The notes beneath the pieces are model-generated. The model saw nothing but the letters and a program-made list of their open reading frames with translations, had not been told where the DNA came from and made no database searches. Position numbers and translations under genes: made by a program. Positions 18,160-26,065 of a stretch of DNA of 64,000 bases are shown here, in pieces. The stretch spans positions 20,397-84,396 of the forward strand of contig CAYLUN010000018.1 in the NCBI GenBank assembly GCA_964386865.1, read 5' to 3'. Position 1 is the first letter of the stretch. The number at the start of each line of letters is the position of its first letter. The DNA comes from CAYLUN01 sp964386865 (GTDB taxonomy: Bacteria; Verrucomicrobiota; Kiritimatiellia; RFP12; UBA1067).

Positions 18160-19095
18160 TCACCCCAGCCAGTCGATGGTTTCGCCCGCGACGCGCACGC
18201 CGCGGCGGCGGCACGCCCAGCACATGTAGGCGACCGTCACGAAATAGGAGGCGGGCAGGCGCGTCCGCGCGGCGATCTTGACGCCGAGCAGCGTGGTTTG
18301 CCCGCCCATGCCCATGGGCCCCACGCCTAGGGTGTTCGCCTCCGCCAGCAGGCGCCGCTCCAGCGCGGCGAGTTCGGGCACAGGCGACGCGTCAGCCAGC
18401 GGCCTCAGCAGCTGACGCTTAGCCGTCAGAAAGCCCTCGGCGCGGTCGGAGCCGACGCACACGCCGAGGATGCCCGGCGCACAACCGAAGCCCTGCGCCT
18501 GCCACGCGGCGTGCAGGACGCACGCCCGGACGCCGCCCAGGTCGCGTCCCGCGGGCGAGCCGTCGATCTCGCACGGCAGGCTGTACTGGGCGCTCATGTT
18601 CTCGCTGCCGCCGCCCTTCTGCATCAGCCAGACCTCGATGGGCCCGGAAGTCGGCGATCGGCGATCAGCGGTCGGAACACTGACCTCGGCCCTCTGATCT
18701 CTGCCCTCAGGCCCCTGTTCGAAATGGCAGACGGGGGAACCTTCCGCGACATTCGTGGCGACGGAGTTGCCGGAGAGCGACTCGATGGTGTTCTGACGCA
18801 GCCAGCCGCTGGCGGTGGCGGCCCGCACCGCCTCGCGTGCGGACTGCTCGAGCACATGGGTGTCGGTGCCGGGCGGCACGCGCCAGAAGAAGGTCAGCGT
18901 GCCCGTGTCCTGGCAGAGCGGCGTGGACTGCCGGCGCGCCAGACGCGTGTTGTCGCTGATCGCGCCCAGCAGCAGCGCGGCCTGAGAGCCCGCGGGCTCG
19001 GCCTTGGCGGCGGCGCACAAGGCGGCCTCGACGTCGTCCGGGAGGTCGCTGGTCGTGCGGCGGATCAGCTCGGTGAGCGTGTCGGTCCAGTTCAT
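18160..19095 (-). CDS. Class I fumarate hydratase/tartrate dehydratase, alpha subunit
   Basis: About 311 residues from MNWTDTLTELIRRTTSD; an ATG 33 bases upstream is a less likely alternative. It carries the 4Fe-4S alpha-subunit motifs: PLCQDTGT with a cluster cysteine, QKGGGSENMSAQ, a glycine/cysteine-rich GCAPGILGVCVG and GVGPMGMGGQTT. Between HFEQG and IEVWLMQKGGG there are about 25 polar residues (GRDQRAEVSVPTADRRSPTS) that family members lack, as far as I recall, and they are encoded by a heptanucleotide array. The insert sits in what is normally a short loop, so the enzyme may still function. The gene lies 47 bases after the PHP phosphoesterase gene and is coupled to the beta subunit. 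Confidence 0.85.
   Translation of the reverse strand: MNWTDTLTELIRRTTSDLPDDVEAALCAAAKAEPAGSQAALLLGAISDNTRLARRQSTPLCQDTGTLTFFWRVPPGTDTHVLEQSAREAVRAATASGWLRQNTIESLSGNSVATNVAEGSPVCHFEQGPEGRDQRAEVSVPTADRRSPTSGPIEVWLMQKGGGSENMSAQYSLPCEIDGSPAGRDLGGVRACVLHAAWQAQGFGCAPGILGVCVGSDRAEGFLTAKRQLLRPLADASPVPELAALERRLLAEANTLGVGPMGMGGQTTLLGVKIAARTRLPASYFVTVAYMCWACRRRGVRVAGETIDWLG
18645..18717. repeat. Heptanucleotide array inside the fumarase alpha gene
   Basis: On the plus strand the sequence steps in sevens: CGGAAGT, CGGCGAT, CGGCGAT, CAGCGGT, CGGAACA, then CTGACCT, CGGCCCT, CTGATCT, CTGCCCT, CAGGCCC. The first half follows CGGNRRT. The second half read on the opposite strand gives CNGAGRT-like units, so the array is a degenerate inverted repeat (19 of 31 positions pair in a simple alignment) as well as a tandem one. 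It codes for the extra loop in the enzyme. Confidence 0.8.
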
Positions 19096-19142
19096 AGTCG
19101 TGTATAGAAGGCGGCCCTCTGCGGCCATTCCGTACGGCCGCC

Positions 19143-20012
19143 CTATTCCAGATGTATCCAGGGGTTGTGGCGGCCCAGCGCGTCCAGCAGCGGCCGCAGG
19201 TAGTCGTCTGAAACGCAGAGCTTGCCGAAGCCCTTGCCCAGCGCGATTTCCGGCTTGGCGCGGCCGTGGTAGTCGGAGCCGCCGGTGGCCAGGAGCTTCA
19301 GCCGCTTAGCCAGCCGCAGCAGGGCGATGGTCTGCTCGGGCGCGTACTCGGCGTAGAGCGCCTCCACGCCGGCAAGGCCCAGCTCCTTGAGCATGTACAG
19401 GCCCGCCTCCAGCCTGGCTTCGTCGGTCTCCCACGAGAACGGGTGCGCGATGACGGCGACGCCCCCCGCCTCGCGGATCATGCGGATGCCCTGCTCGGGC
19501 GTGAGGCGGTAGCGTTCCGCGTAGGCCGGGCGACCTTTGGCGAGGTTGCGCTCGAAGGCCTCTGAAACGGAAGCAACGTGGCCGCGATCCATCAGCGCCT
19601 GGGCGAAGTGGGCGCGGCCGACGACATCCTCGCCGGCGCGCGCCTGAACAGCGGCCCACCCCACCTCGAGCCCCTGCTCGCTGAGTCTGCTCAGAATCTG
19701 CTCGTTGCGCCGCGCGCGGCCGTCCAGGACGCGCCCCAGACTCTCCCGCACCAGCGGGTGGCCGGGGTTGACGCCGTAGCCGAGGACGTGCAGGGTGCCA
19801 AGGCCCTCCCCGACGTCGGCGCTGATCTCCACTCCCGCGAGCCCGGACAGGCCGCGCGTTCGACAGGCGGCGAGGAACGCCTCCGCGCCGCCCATGTTGT
19901 CGTGGTCCGTCAGGGCCATGGCCGACAAGCCGGCCCGCTTGCCTCGGCAAACCAACTCGTCGGGCGTGTCGGAGCCGTCCGAGTGCGTGGAGTGGACGTG
20001 CAGGTCGATCAT
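19143..20012 (-). CDS. PHP-domain phosphoesterase (TrpH/RNase AM-like)
   Basis: The 289-residue protein starts MIDLHVHSTHSDGSDTP and shows the full PHP metal-binding set: HxH (HVHSTH), TDHDN, GVEIS, HVLGYG, IAHPF and GGSDYHG. This matches the TrpH/YciV branch, whose members are 3',5'-nucleotide bisphosphate phosphatases and 5'-3' exoribonucleases acting on short RNAs. The ATG overlaps the stop of the IMP cyclohydrolase gene as ATGA, so the two are coupled. It is cytoplasmic, with no signal peptide. The link to nucleotide metabolism is consistent with its neighbour. Confidence 0.88.
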   Translation of the reverse strand: MIDLHVHSTHSDGSDTPDELVCRGKRAGLSAMALTDHDNMGGAEAFLAACRTRGLSGLAGVEISADVGEGLGTLHVLGYGVNPGHPLVRESLGRVLDGRARRNEQILSRLSEQGLEVGWAAVQARAGEDVVGRAHFAQALMDRGHVASVSEAFERNLAKGRPAYAERYRLTPEQGIRMIREAGGVAVIAHPFSWETDEARLEAGLYMLKELGLAGVEALYAEYAPEQTIALLRLAKRLKLLATGGSDYHGRAKPEIALGKGFGKLCVSDDYLRPLLDALGRHNPWIHLE

Positions 20013-20701
20013 GGCGTGCCATGCACGGCGTAGGTGCTTCGAATCCTCTCCGCCTCGACGCCAGCGAAGAAGGCGGCGATGGCGGCGTCGTACTGCGCCG
20101 TGTGGGCGAACGCCTTTTTCATCAGGCGAAAGCGGGTGTCGAGGCCCAGCGCGCCGCCTTGCGCGCCCAGCTCGCCGAGCAGCGCGCCGTAGTCGGCGGG
20201 GTCAGTCACCGAGGCCACGCGCAGGTAGTTCTTGGCCGAGGCGCGCACCATGCAGGGGCCGCCGATGTCGATGTTCGTCCGGGCCTCTTCCGGGGTCACG
20301 CCCGGCTGCGCCACGGTCTTCTTGAAGGGGTAGAGGTTGACCACCACCATGTCGAGCGCCACGGCCTGCGTGCGGGCGAGGTCTCGCTGGTGGGCGTCGT
20401 TGTAGGTCTCGCTCAGGAGGCCGAGGTAGATTTTGAAATCGAGCGTCTTGACGAGGCCGCCCTGCATCTCCGGCTGGCCCGTGTAGTCGGAGACCGACAC
20501 CAGATGTTTGCCGGCCAGCGCGGGCCCCAGAATCTGCTGCACGGCCGTGTAGGTCCCGCCGGTTGAATAGAGCTTCACGCCTGGGCAGGCCGCCACGAGG
20601 CCTGGGACGAGCGTCTCCAGCCCCGTCTTGTCGGACACGCTCATCAGCACGTGACGGACGGCCACGCGCCCGTCGATCTCTCTCACCACATTCAAAGCCA
20701 T
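20009..20701 (-). CDS. Stand-alone IMP cyclohydrolase (N-terminal domain of PurH)
   Basis: The 230-residue protein from MALNVVREIDGRVAVRHV matches only the methylglyoxal-synthase-like IMP cyclohydrolase domain of bifunctional PurH: SVSDKTGLE, YSTGGTY, VSDYTGQPEMQGG, VVVNLYPF and NIDIGGPCMVRASAKN. The AICAR transformylase half that normally follows (about 300 residues) is absent, because the frame ends normally and is coupled to the PHP gene by ATGA. The protein would catalyse the last step of de novo purine synthesis, FAICAR to IMP. The transformylase must be encoded elsewhere. The start at 20701 is supported by AAAGGAG eight bases upstream; an ATG seven codons earlier is less likely. It diverges from panD across 121 bases. 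Confidence 0.9.
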   Translation of the reverse strand: MALNVVREIDGRVAVRHVLMSVSDKTGLETLVPGLVAACPGVKLYSTGGTYTAVQQILGPALAGKHLVSVSDYTGQPEMQGGLVKTLDFKIYLGLLSETYNDAHQRDLARTQAVALDMVVVNLYPFKKTVAQPGVTPEEARTNIDIGGPCMVRASAKNYLRVASVTDPADYGALLGELGAQGGALGLDTRFRLMKKAFAHTAQYDAAIAAFFAGVEAERIRSTYAVHGTP

Positions 20702-20822
20702 AAACTGCTCCTTTCGTTTCATAGCATAAGCAGAGAGGGCCTGATTTGCAACTGCCGACTAAGAATCCTTGCAAAGTTCCGGGGTTCGTTTTATCCTTTG
20801 GCCGCTTTTTCAAAGGGATACC

Positions 20823-21182
20823 ATGCTCTGCACGCTTCTAAAAGCCAAACTGCACCACCTGCGCGTGACGCAGGCCGACAAGGAATACGAGGGCAGCCTG
20901 ACCATCGATGAGGATCTGATGGACGCCGTCGGCATCCTCAACTACGAGAAGTTGCTCATCGCGAACCTGGACAACGGCAAGCGCCTCGAGACCTACGCGA
21001 TCCGCGGCCCCCGCGGCAGCGGCGTCGCGTGCCTGAACGGCGCGGCGGCGTACAAAGGCGTAATCGGCGACCGGCTGATCGTGATGGCGTGGTGCCAGCT
21101 CAACGACACGGAGCGTCCGAACCACCAGCCCAAGATCGTGCGGCTCGACGAGAAGAACCGCATCGTAGCCGCCGCGGTATAG
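20823..21182 (+). CDS. panD: Aspartate 1-decarboxylase
   Basis: The protein of 119 residues from MLCTLLKAKLHHLRVTQAD is a near full-length PanD. It contains the self-processing Gly24-Ser25 bond (YEGSLTID) that yields the pyruvoyl cofactor, followed by IDEDLMDAVGI, NGKRLETY, RGSGVACLNGAAA and the GDRLIVMAW strand. It makes beta-alanine from aspartate for pantothenate and CoA. AAGGGAT precedes the ATG. It ends with a short tail (RPNHQPKIVRLDEKN) typical of the family. coaE, the last CoA step, is also in this window at 33191 but not adjacent. Confidence 0.93.
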   Translation: MLCTLLKAKLHHLRVTQADKEYEGSLTIDEDLMDAVGILNYEKLLIANLDNGKRLETYAIRGPRGSGVACLNGAAAYKGVIGDRLIVMAWCQLNDTERPNHQPKIVRLDEKNRIVAAAV

Positions 21183-21527
21183 TACGTATACGGGCAAGAC
21201 GTACAAGGTGCATTTCCGGTCAGACATGGCGACCACGGAATCGTGATAATTCCGATCACGTCCGTCGCTGGCGGGTTTAGACCGTATGCTCAAGCAGTAT
21301 GTGCAATCCCAGCGGTGGAGGTTTGGGCGAGAGACGGGAAGGCGTGTTCGTGCTGTTTTCTTCCTGTCGATGTGCAGTCGAAAGAGACTACTTGACCTAG
21401 TCCATCTTTGGCGGCGAAGGCTATCCTGGCATTCGCGTTAAGCGTTGATCTTTCATTATGCACTTGCGCTAAAATCTGATATTTATATACTTAAGGCATT
21501 GGTGTTTAAAAGCATCCGTGGCCGATT
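21183..21527. other. Gene-free upstream region of the kinase island
   Basis: This 345-base gap changes from the high GC of panD to clearly AT-rich sequence before the kinase (for example 21450-21510). I see no coding frame, RNA gene or terminator with a U-tract. It probably holds the promoter of the kinase-lipoprotein operon and may mark the left boundary of an acquired segment. Confidence 0.6.
21445..21475 (+). promoter_or_regulatory. Possible sigma-70-type promoter of the kinase operon
   Basis: TTGATC at 21445-21450 and TAAAAT at 21470-21475 are separated by 19 bases, slightly long for a sigma-70 promoter, in the AT-rich stretch about 50 bases before the kinase start. This is a visual guess only. 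Confidence 0.25.
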
Positions 21528-23756
21528 ATGCATAATGATCAAAGCACTGGGTCGCAGCATACGATGTCTGGGGAGAGCCTAGATTCGGTGAGTTTGGGAG
21601 AGGCGCAAACCTTGTCAGTGAACGGCGTCCCCATTCTGGGCCGCATCGACCGCTACGAATTGATCCGCGAGTTGGGCGGAGGCGGCTTTGGTGTGGTGTA
21701 TCTGGCAAGGGATACGGTTGCCGGCGTTTCGGTTGCAGTCAAGGGACTTCCCCCGCTGGTGCGTAACAACGCGGAGGAGCTGCAACGAATCCGCGAGAAT
21801 TTCGCCATGGTCAGTCGGCTTTACCACCCGAACATTGCGCCTGCACTGGTTCTTCACCTGGCGGATGAGGTTTCTTACGGAAGCGAGCACGTTCGCCGGG
21901 CGCTGCGGATACAGGCAGGCGACTATCTGATGGTGATGGCCTATGCGCCCGGCGTGACCTTGTCGAAGTGGCGCAGGCAGTTTCCGCTCGGTAAGGTGCC
22001 GCTCAACCAAGCCTTGGACGTGTGCCGCCAAGTCGCTTCGGCTTTGGATTATGCGCATGGCGAGCGAATCATTCATCGGGATATTAAACCCGGCAACATC
22101 ATGGTGGAGACGTCGCAGGCAGGAGAAATCAGGTGCCGTGTCTTGGATTTCGGATTGGCGGCCGAGATCCGCTCAAGCCTGTGCCGCGTTTCGCAGGAGA
22201 TAGGAGACACCTCCGGGACGCGGCCCTACATGGCCCCCGAGCAATGGGCGGGGGCCAAGCAGGACGGCGGCGCCGATCAGTATGCGCTGGCGGTCCTTTT
22301 CTATGAATTGGTGAGCGGGACGGTGCCCTTTGCAGGTGTGTTTGAGACGGGCGACCCTGTCATCATGATGGCGGCTGTGGGGACTAGGCCTCCCGTGCCG
22401 GTTGCGGAATTGACGAAAGCTCAGAACGCGGCGCTGTTGCGAGGGCTGGCAAAGGAGTCCGCCAAACGTTTTTCTAATTGCGAAGCGTTTGTGGCGGCGC
22501 TCGCGGGTGGAGCGAACACTGCGGCCAGAGTCGCGATGCAACAGCCTCGGTGGCTGTTGGCCGCGGTGGCGACGGTGCTCGTCGTGCTGACGCTCTTAGG
22601 CTTTTGGCTGATCAGTGGCGGCGGGGGCAAGGCGAAAGAACAGCAGGCAGCGAGCGCCGCGCTGGCGTCGCCGGTTGCGGCTGTCGCACCAGCCGCGCTT
22701 CCGGCCGTCTCAAATGTAAATGTGACCGCGGCGGAGCAGTCGCGTAGGCAGGAGGAAGAGACGGCGCGTCTGGCGGACGAAAAAGCGGCTCAACTGGTTG
22801 CTGAGGCGAAGCGGTTGAAGGACGAAGAGAACAAAAAGGCCGCAGACAAGAAGGCTGCTGACGAGAAAGCTGCGGCAGCGTTAGCCGAGGCTCAGCGCCA
22901 AGCGGACGAAAAGGCTGCGCAGATAGCGGCTGAAACCAAACGGTTGAAGGACGAAGAGGCAAAGCGAAGAGTTGCAGAGGAAGCGGTTCGGCTAGCCAGT
23001 TTGAGCGAAGGGGCTGAAGGGCGCCGGGATGCCGCCCGTTTAGCCAAGACCTCAGCCGAAGAGGCAAAGGCTTCTGAGGATGCGGCGGCGCTGTTTGAGA
23101 CGGGCGGACGCACGTTCTTACGGGCGACCGACGTGTACACCAAAGGGGATTTCGTCATGGCATCCAACCTGTGGTCGGATGCCGCCGTCGCTTATGAAGA
23201 TGCCCGCAAGCAGGCGCTGAATGTTCAAAAGGAGCGGGCGGATCAGGCTAAGCGTGTGGCGGAAGAGAACGCGAGGTTGGCGGAGGAGAAGAAGCGCCAA
23301 GAATCGCTTGCGCCTGCGCCTGCGGCGCCTCTTCCTGTAATTCCTCCGGCGATTGCGCTGGCGGATGGAAAATGGCTGACAAAAGGCGCTTCGGCTTATG
23401 CGCTGTCTCGTAAGGAGAGGTTCCCGCTTCTGGTCCTCGTTTACGCAACGGGCATCGACCAACAGGCGACTGAGCCCGTCATCCGAATGATGGATGATCC
23501 CGTCGTGACGTCCTTTTCAAAAGGCTGGCTGCCGATGGTCAAGGTGGACCTGGCTGCGATTGCGTCGATGGTGGAAGAGGAGAAGCAGTTCGCCCGTCAG
23601 TTGACGCAGAACAACAAGATCGACAAGTTTCCGATCATTTTGATTCTTAACGGGAGCTATCAGGCCGATTTTTCATACGTCGCGACAGACCTGCAGAAAG
23701 GAGCGGTTGGGTTCGTCGAGGCCCTACAAGGAATTAAGGACCAGATGAAGCAATGA
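21528..23756 (+). CDS. Transmembrane Hanks-type Ser/Thr kinase with thioredoxin-like periplasmic domain
   Basis: The 742-residue protein has a complete kinase domain (about residues 40-325): glycine loop GGGGFG at 50-55, Lys72 in VAVKG, HRDIKPGN with Asp185, DFG at 207-209 and APE at 236-238. A transmembrane helix spans about 342-363. The outer part begins with an Ala/Lys/Glu-rich coiled coil (about 400-595), with an internal repeat (AEAKRLKDEENKK at about 425 and AETKRLKDEEAKR at about 468). Residues about 605-740 (FPLLVLVYATG, WLPMVKVDL, KFPIILIL) look like a thioredoxin fold without a CxxC pair. Such a layout suggests sensing outside and phosphorylation inside. The stop overlaps the first lipoprotein ATG (ATGA). 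GC is lower than in flanking genes. No ribosome-binding site is strong; Met13 is an alternative start. Confidence 0.9.
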   Translation: MHNDQSTGSQHTMSGESLDSVSLGEAQTLSVNGVPILGRIDRYELIRELGGGGFGVVYLARDTVAGVSVAVKGLPPLVRNNAEELQRIRENFAMVSRLYHPNIAPALVLHLADEVSYGSEHVRRALRIQAGDYLMVMAYAPGVTLSKWRRQFPLGKVPLNQALDVCRQVASALDYAHGERIIHRDIKPGNIMVETSQAGEIRCRVLDFGLAAEIRSSLCRVSQEIGDTSGTRPYMAPEQWAGAKQDGGADQYALAVLFYELVSGTVPFAGVFETGDPVIMMAAVGTRPPVPVAELTKAQNAALLRGLAKESAKRFSNCEAFVAALAGGANTAARVAMQQPRWLLAAVATVLVVLTLLGFWLISGGGGKAKEQQAASAALASPVAAVAPAALPAVSNVNVTAAEQSRRQEEETARLADEKAAQLVAEAKRLKDEENKKAADKKAADEKAAAALAEAQRQADEKAAQIAAETKRLKDEEAKRRVAEEAVRLASLSEGAEGRRDAARLAKTSAEEAKASEDAAALFETGGRTFLRATDVYTKGDFVMASNLWSDAAVAYEDARKQALNVQKERADQAKRVAEENARLAEEKKRQESLAPAPAAPLPVIPPAIALADGKWLTKGASAYALSRKERFPLLVLVYATGIDQQATEPVIRMMDDPVVTSFSKGWLPMVKVDLAAIASMVEEEKQFARQLTQNNKIDKFPIILILNGSYQADFSYVATDLQKGAVGFVEALQGIKDQMKQ

Positions 23757-24484
23757 AAACGAAGATTATCCGCGGCGCTCTTCTTTGCGCATTATTGCTC
23801 GCTTCCGGATGCGGGACAACCAGCATACGGGCAACGAAGGTCGACGTCGGAAAAGATCAGGCTGGGACGCTGCCCTGCAAGTTTCGCCTGGCCAGTTATT
23901 CGTTTTCGCTTCCTGACAATTTGAATCGAAAAGAGAATTACGAACATCCATTGTGGTCGGTGCCCGCGTCTGCGGGGAAACTGTCTCGGCCCGCCGTAGA
24001 AGCGATCCTCTTGAAGACGTATCCGGATGTGTTTTCAACGGACGCCTCAGCTCTCCCCGTGTCGGTCAGCGTGAGTGTTAAAGAGAGCAAGTCGGCGGCA
24101 CAAGGAGAATTTGTTTCAATGTTCACATCGCTGGCGAGAATCCTGCCGAGCAAGGATGTCGACTTGATAGATCATTGCGAGATAAACGTCGCCGTGTGTG
24201 GTGAAACGAGGGAGGGCGGAGTTAAGGCAACCCTCTGCGTCGGTTTCTGCTCGGAGGACTGGTTCAGCCTCTTCACGCCAATAGCATTGTGTATGACGGG
24301 TAATGAACGGGATTTTGGCGGGGTTTCCCGCGTGTGGAAGGGCCTCTTCGCCTGTGTTCCTGCGGAAATGCAGCGTGAGGTGTTCAAAGAAACGCTTGCG
24401 GCGGCTGTGCTTGCCGCTTTGCAGAAGATGGATGAAAACGAAGTCAAACGTATGGCGTTGATGCGTGCTGTACGAGTCGAGTAG
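23753..24484 (+). CDS. Predicted lipoprotein A of the kinase operon
   Basis: The 243-residue protein begins MKTKIIRGALLCALLLASGC, a lipoprotein signal with Cys20 as the lipidated residue and no Asp after it. I do not recognise a named family. It is clearly homologous to the protein at 25317: both have PCKFRL, then Y.FS, SVPA..G..SR..VE, a YP..F...ALPV.V stretch, an ILP-K/ID.C segment, a W.S..TP motif, a R.W.G motif and a D.NE..R..L..AVR tail. It is translationally coupled to the kinase by an ATGA overlap, which makes a functional link with the kinase likely (inference). Predicted location is the periplasmic face of a membrane. Confidence 0.82.
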   Translation: MKTKIIRGALLCALLLASGCGTTSIRATKVDVGKDQAGTLPCKFRLASYSFSLPDNLNRKENYEHPLWSVPASAGKLSRPAVEAILLKTYPDVFSTDASALPVSVSVSVKESKSAAQGEFVSMFTSLARILPSKDVDLIDHCEINVAVCGETREGGVKATLCVGFCSEDWFSLFTPIALCMTGNERDFGGVSRVWKGLFACVPAEMQREVFKETLAAAVLAALQKMDENEVKRMALMRAVRVE

Positions 24485-24491
24485 CGGAGTG

Positions 24492-25208
24492 ATGCAAATG
24501 AGTTTTATCTGCAGATGGCTGATTCGTGCAGGTCTTTCTTCTCTTCCAATTTTGTGTGCTGGTTGCATATGGTGCTCGGTTGGGTACAAGGTTCAGGATC
24601 GGAAGACGGGGTCTGTCCAAATTGAAGAAGTCGATGGGAGGTTTGTCATTAGGAGCGTCAAAACGGAAGTACTAGCCACCGGTTATGCGGCAGACTACAC
24701 GGGAAAGCACGTATTTCGAGAGTTGACGCCTGAAAAACTGAACCGCTTTCTGATCTCAGAGTATCCGAAGTTGTTTTCATCGGATGGAACGTATCCACTT
24801 GATTTAGCGGCAACCGCAGAAAATAGCTATCATTCGCATGGTTTTTGGTTTGCAGGCGCAATTTTGTCGTTCACATTGATTCCTTTGCCGATAGATGGGT
24901 TTCATACCATTCGGGTCGAAGGCGTGTCTGAAAAGAACCCGAGTGAGGTCCTTTTCCGGTGCGGGGACGGCATCCGGTTCAGCGTGCGGGGGTGGTGGTC
25001 GTTCTTGCCGACCGGCGCGATTCCCTCACCGTTTGAAACGGATACTCCCAAGGAGGCGATAGTAACGGATATGCAATTCGGTTCCGGCCTGTATGGCGAG
25101 CGCGCGCAAGCGCTGCTGATCGAGAAGGTGTCGAGGTCTATCATTGAGGGCATGAAACAGGCGGGGATGGAGAATCTTAAGCGCAAAATCTTGCTTACAA
25201 ACATGTAA
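24492..25208 (+). CDS. Predicted lipoprotein B of the kinase operon
   Basis: About 238 residues from MQMSFICRWLIRAGLSSLP, with lipobox LCAGC. I chose 24492 because GGAG lies just before it; an earlier ATG at 24465 would overlap lipoprotein A by 20 bases. It is not a recognised family. It is homologous to the protein at 26066 (VGY.V..R, TPE.LNRFL, GW.S..PTG.IP.PFETDT, E.VSR, G.EN.KRK..L). A more distant resemblance to lipoprotein A is visible in the YP..FS.D...PL segment, the W.S..P motif and the closing helix ending in KRK..L, so A and B probably share an ancestor. The gap to A is 7 bases, so A and B form a tight pair. Confidence 0.8.
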   Translation: MQMSFICRWLIRAGLSSLPILCAGCIWCSVGYKVQDRKTGSVQIEEVDGRFVIRSVKTEVLATGYAADYTGKHVFRELTPEKLNRFLISEYPKLFSSDGTYPLDLAATAENSYHSHGFWFAGAILSFTLIPLPIDGFHTIRVEGVSEKNPSEVLFRCGDGIRFSVRGWWSFLPTGAIPSPFETDTPKEAIVTDMQFGSGLYGERAQALLIEKVSRSIIEGMKQAGMENLKRKILLTNM

Positions 25209-25316
25209 AATCGTTCGTTCCGCTCGAGCCCAATCTGTTGAAGCACTCGCGTGATATGCAAGCAAGACGCTGTTTCATCTGTTAGGGTTCTGAGACACGA
25301 TGACGGAGGCTGTAGG

Positions 25317-26060
25317 ATGATGCGCAGGACAAGAAGGATGGCCTGGCCGTTGCTGTCGATGCTGGTCGGCACGTTGGCTCTCATGGGGTGCTCCACGATT
25401 TGTTACCGCGGCGAAAATGCGGCCGACTCTCCTAGGAGTGAGGGGGTGCCGTGTAAATTCCGATTGTCAGGCTACACGTTTTCCGTTGTGCCGGAATTGG
25501 AGCCGAAAAATTTGAATGCTAAGTCTGCCACCTATTATAACACCTCAGTGCCAGCAGCCATCGGCAATACGTCGCGTTCTAAAGTTGAAGAGGCGCTTGT
25601 CGCGAATTATCCGGCCTTTTTCACAAAAGCCGAAGAGGCGCTCCCTGTCAACGTGGATGTCGTCTTTACGAAGAATCAACTGGACGAACCTTCAGTCTTT
25701 GTTGGGCTGCTACTGTCAATTGATGGTATACTGCCAATTAAGGTGGCAGATGCGCGCGATGTCTGTGAGGTGCGCGTGCTGTTGGACGGCCAACCGGCAA
25801 ACGCCATCAATCCAAGCGTTATGCGGTTTAGCTGCAAGTACTGGTTGAGCGTCTGGACGCCGTCCGCTTGGCTCATGCGAGATGCGAGAGCCGATCAGGA
25901 AGGATGTGTTCGGGAATGGCGCGGAATGCTCCCCCCTTATCGAGACTTGCAGACAGATGTCTATCTAAGAACGCTCGCCAGCGCCGTTGCCGCTGGCATA
26001 CGGAAGTTCGACTCCAATGAAATAAGCCGGCGGATCTTGTTGAAGGCGGTGAGGGAGTAA
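25317..26060 (+). CDS. Predicted lipoprotein A', paralogue of the protein at 23753
   Basis: About 247 residues from MMRRTRRMAWPLLSMLVGTL with lipobox LMGC. The start at 25317 is supported by GGAGG seven bases upstream; an earlier ATG at 25251 has no such site. The sequence tracks lipoprotein A along its whole length, including PCKFRL near the mature N-terminus and an ILLKAVRE C-terminus matching the MRAVRVE of A. It follows lipoprotein B by 108 bases, a longer gap than within the A-B pairs, consistent with the junction of a tandem duplication of a two-gene unit. Base composition is among the lowest in GC in the window (27 of 60 in 25501-25560). Confidence 0.8.
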   Translation: MMRRTRRMAWPLLSMLVGTLALMGCSTICYRGENAADSPRSEGVPCKFRLSGYTFSVVPELEPKNLNAKSATYYNTSVPAAIGNTSRSKVEEALVANYPAFFTKAEEALPVNVDVVFTKNQLDEPSVFVGLLLSIDGILPIKVADARDVCEVRVLLDGQPANAINPSVMRFSCKYWLSVWTPSAWLMRDARADQEGCVREWRGMLPPYRDLQTDVYLRTLASAVAAGIRKFDSNEISRRILLKAVRE

Positions 26061-26065
26061 TAACG

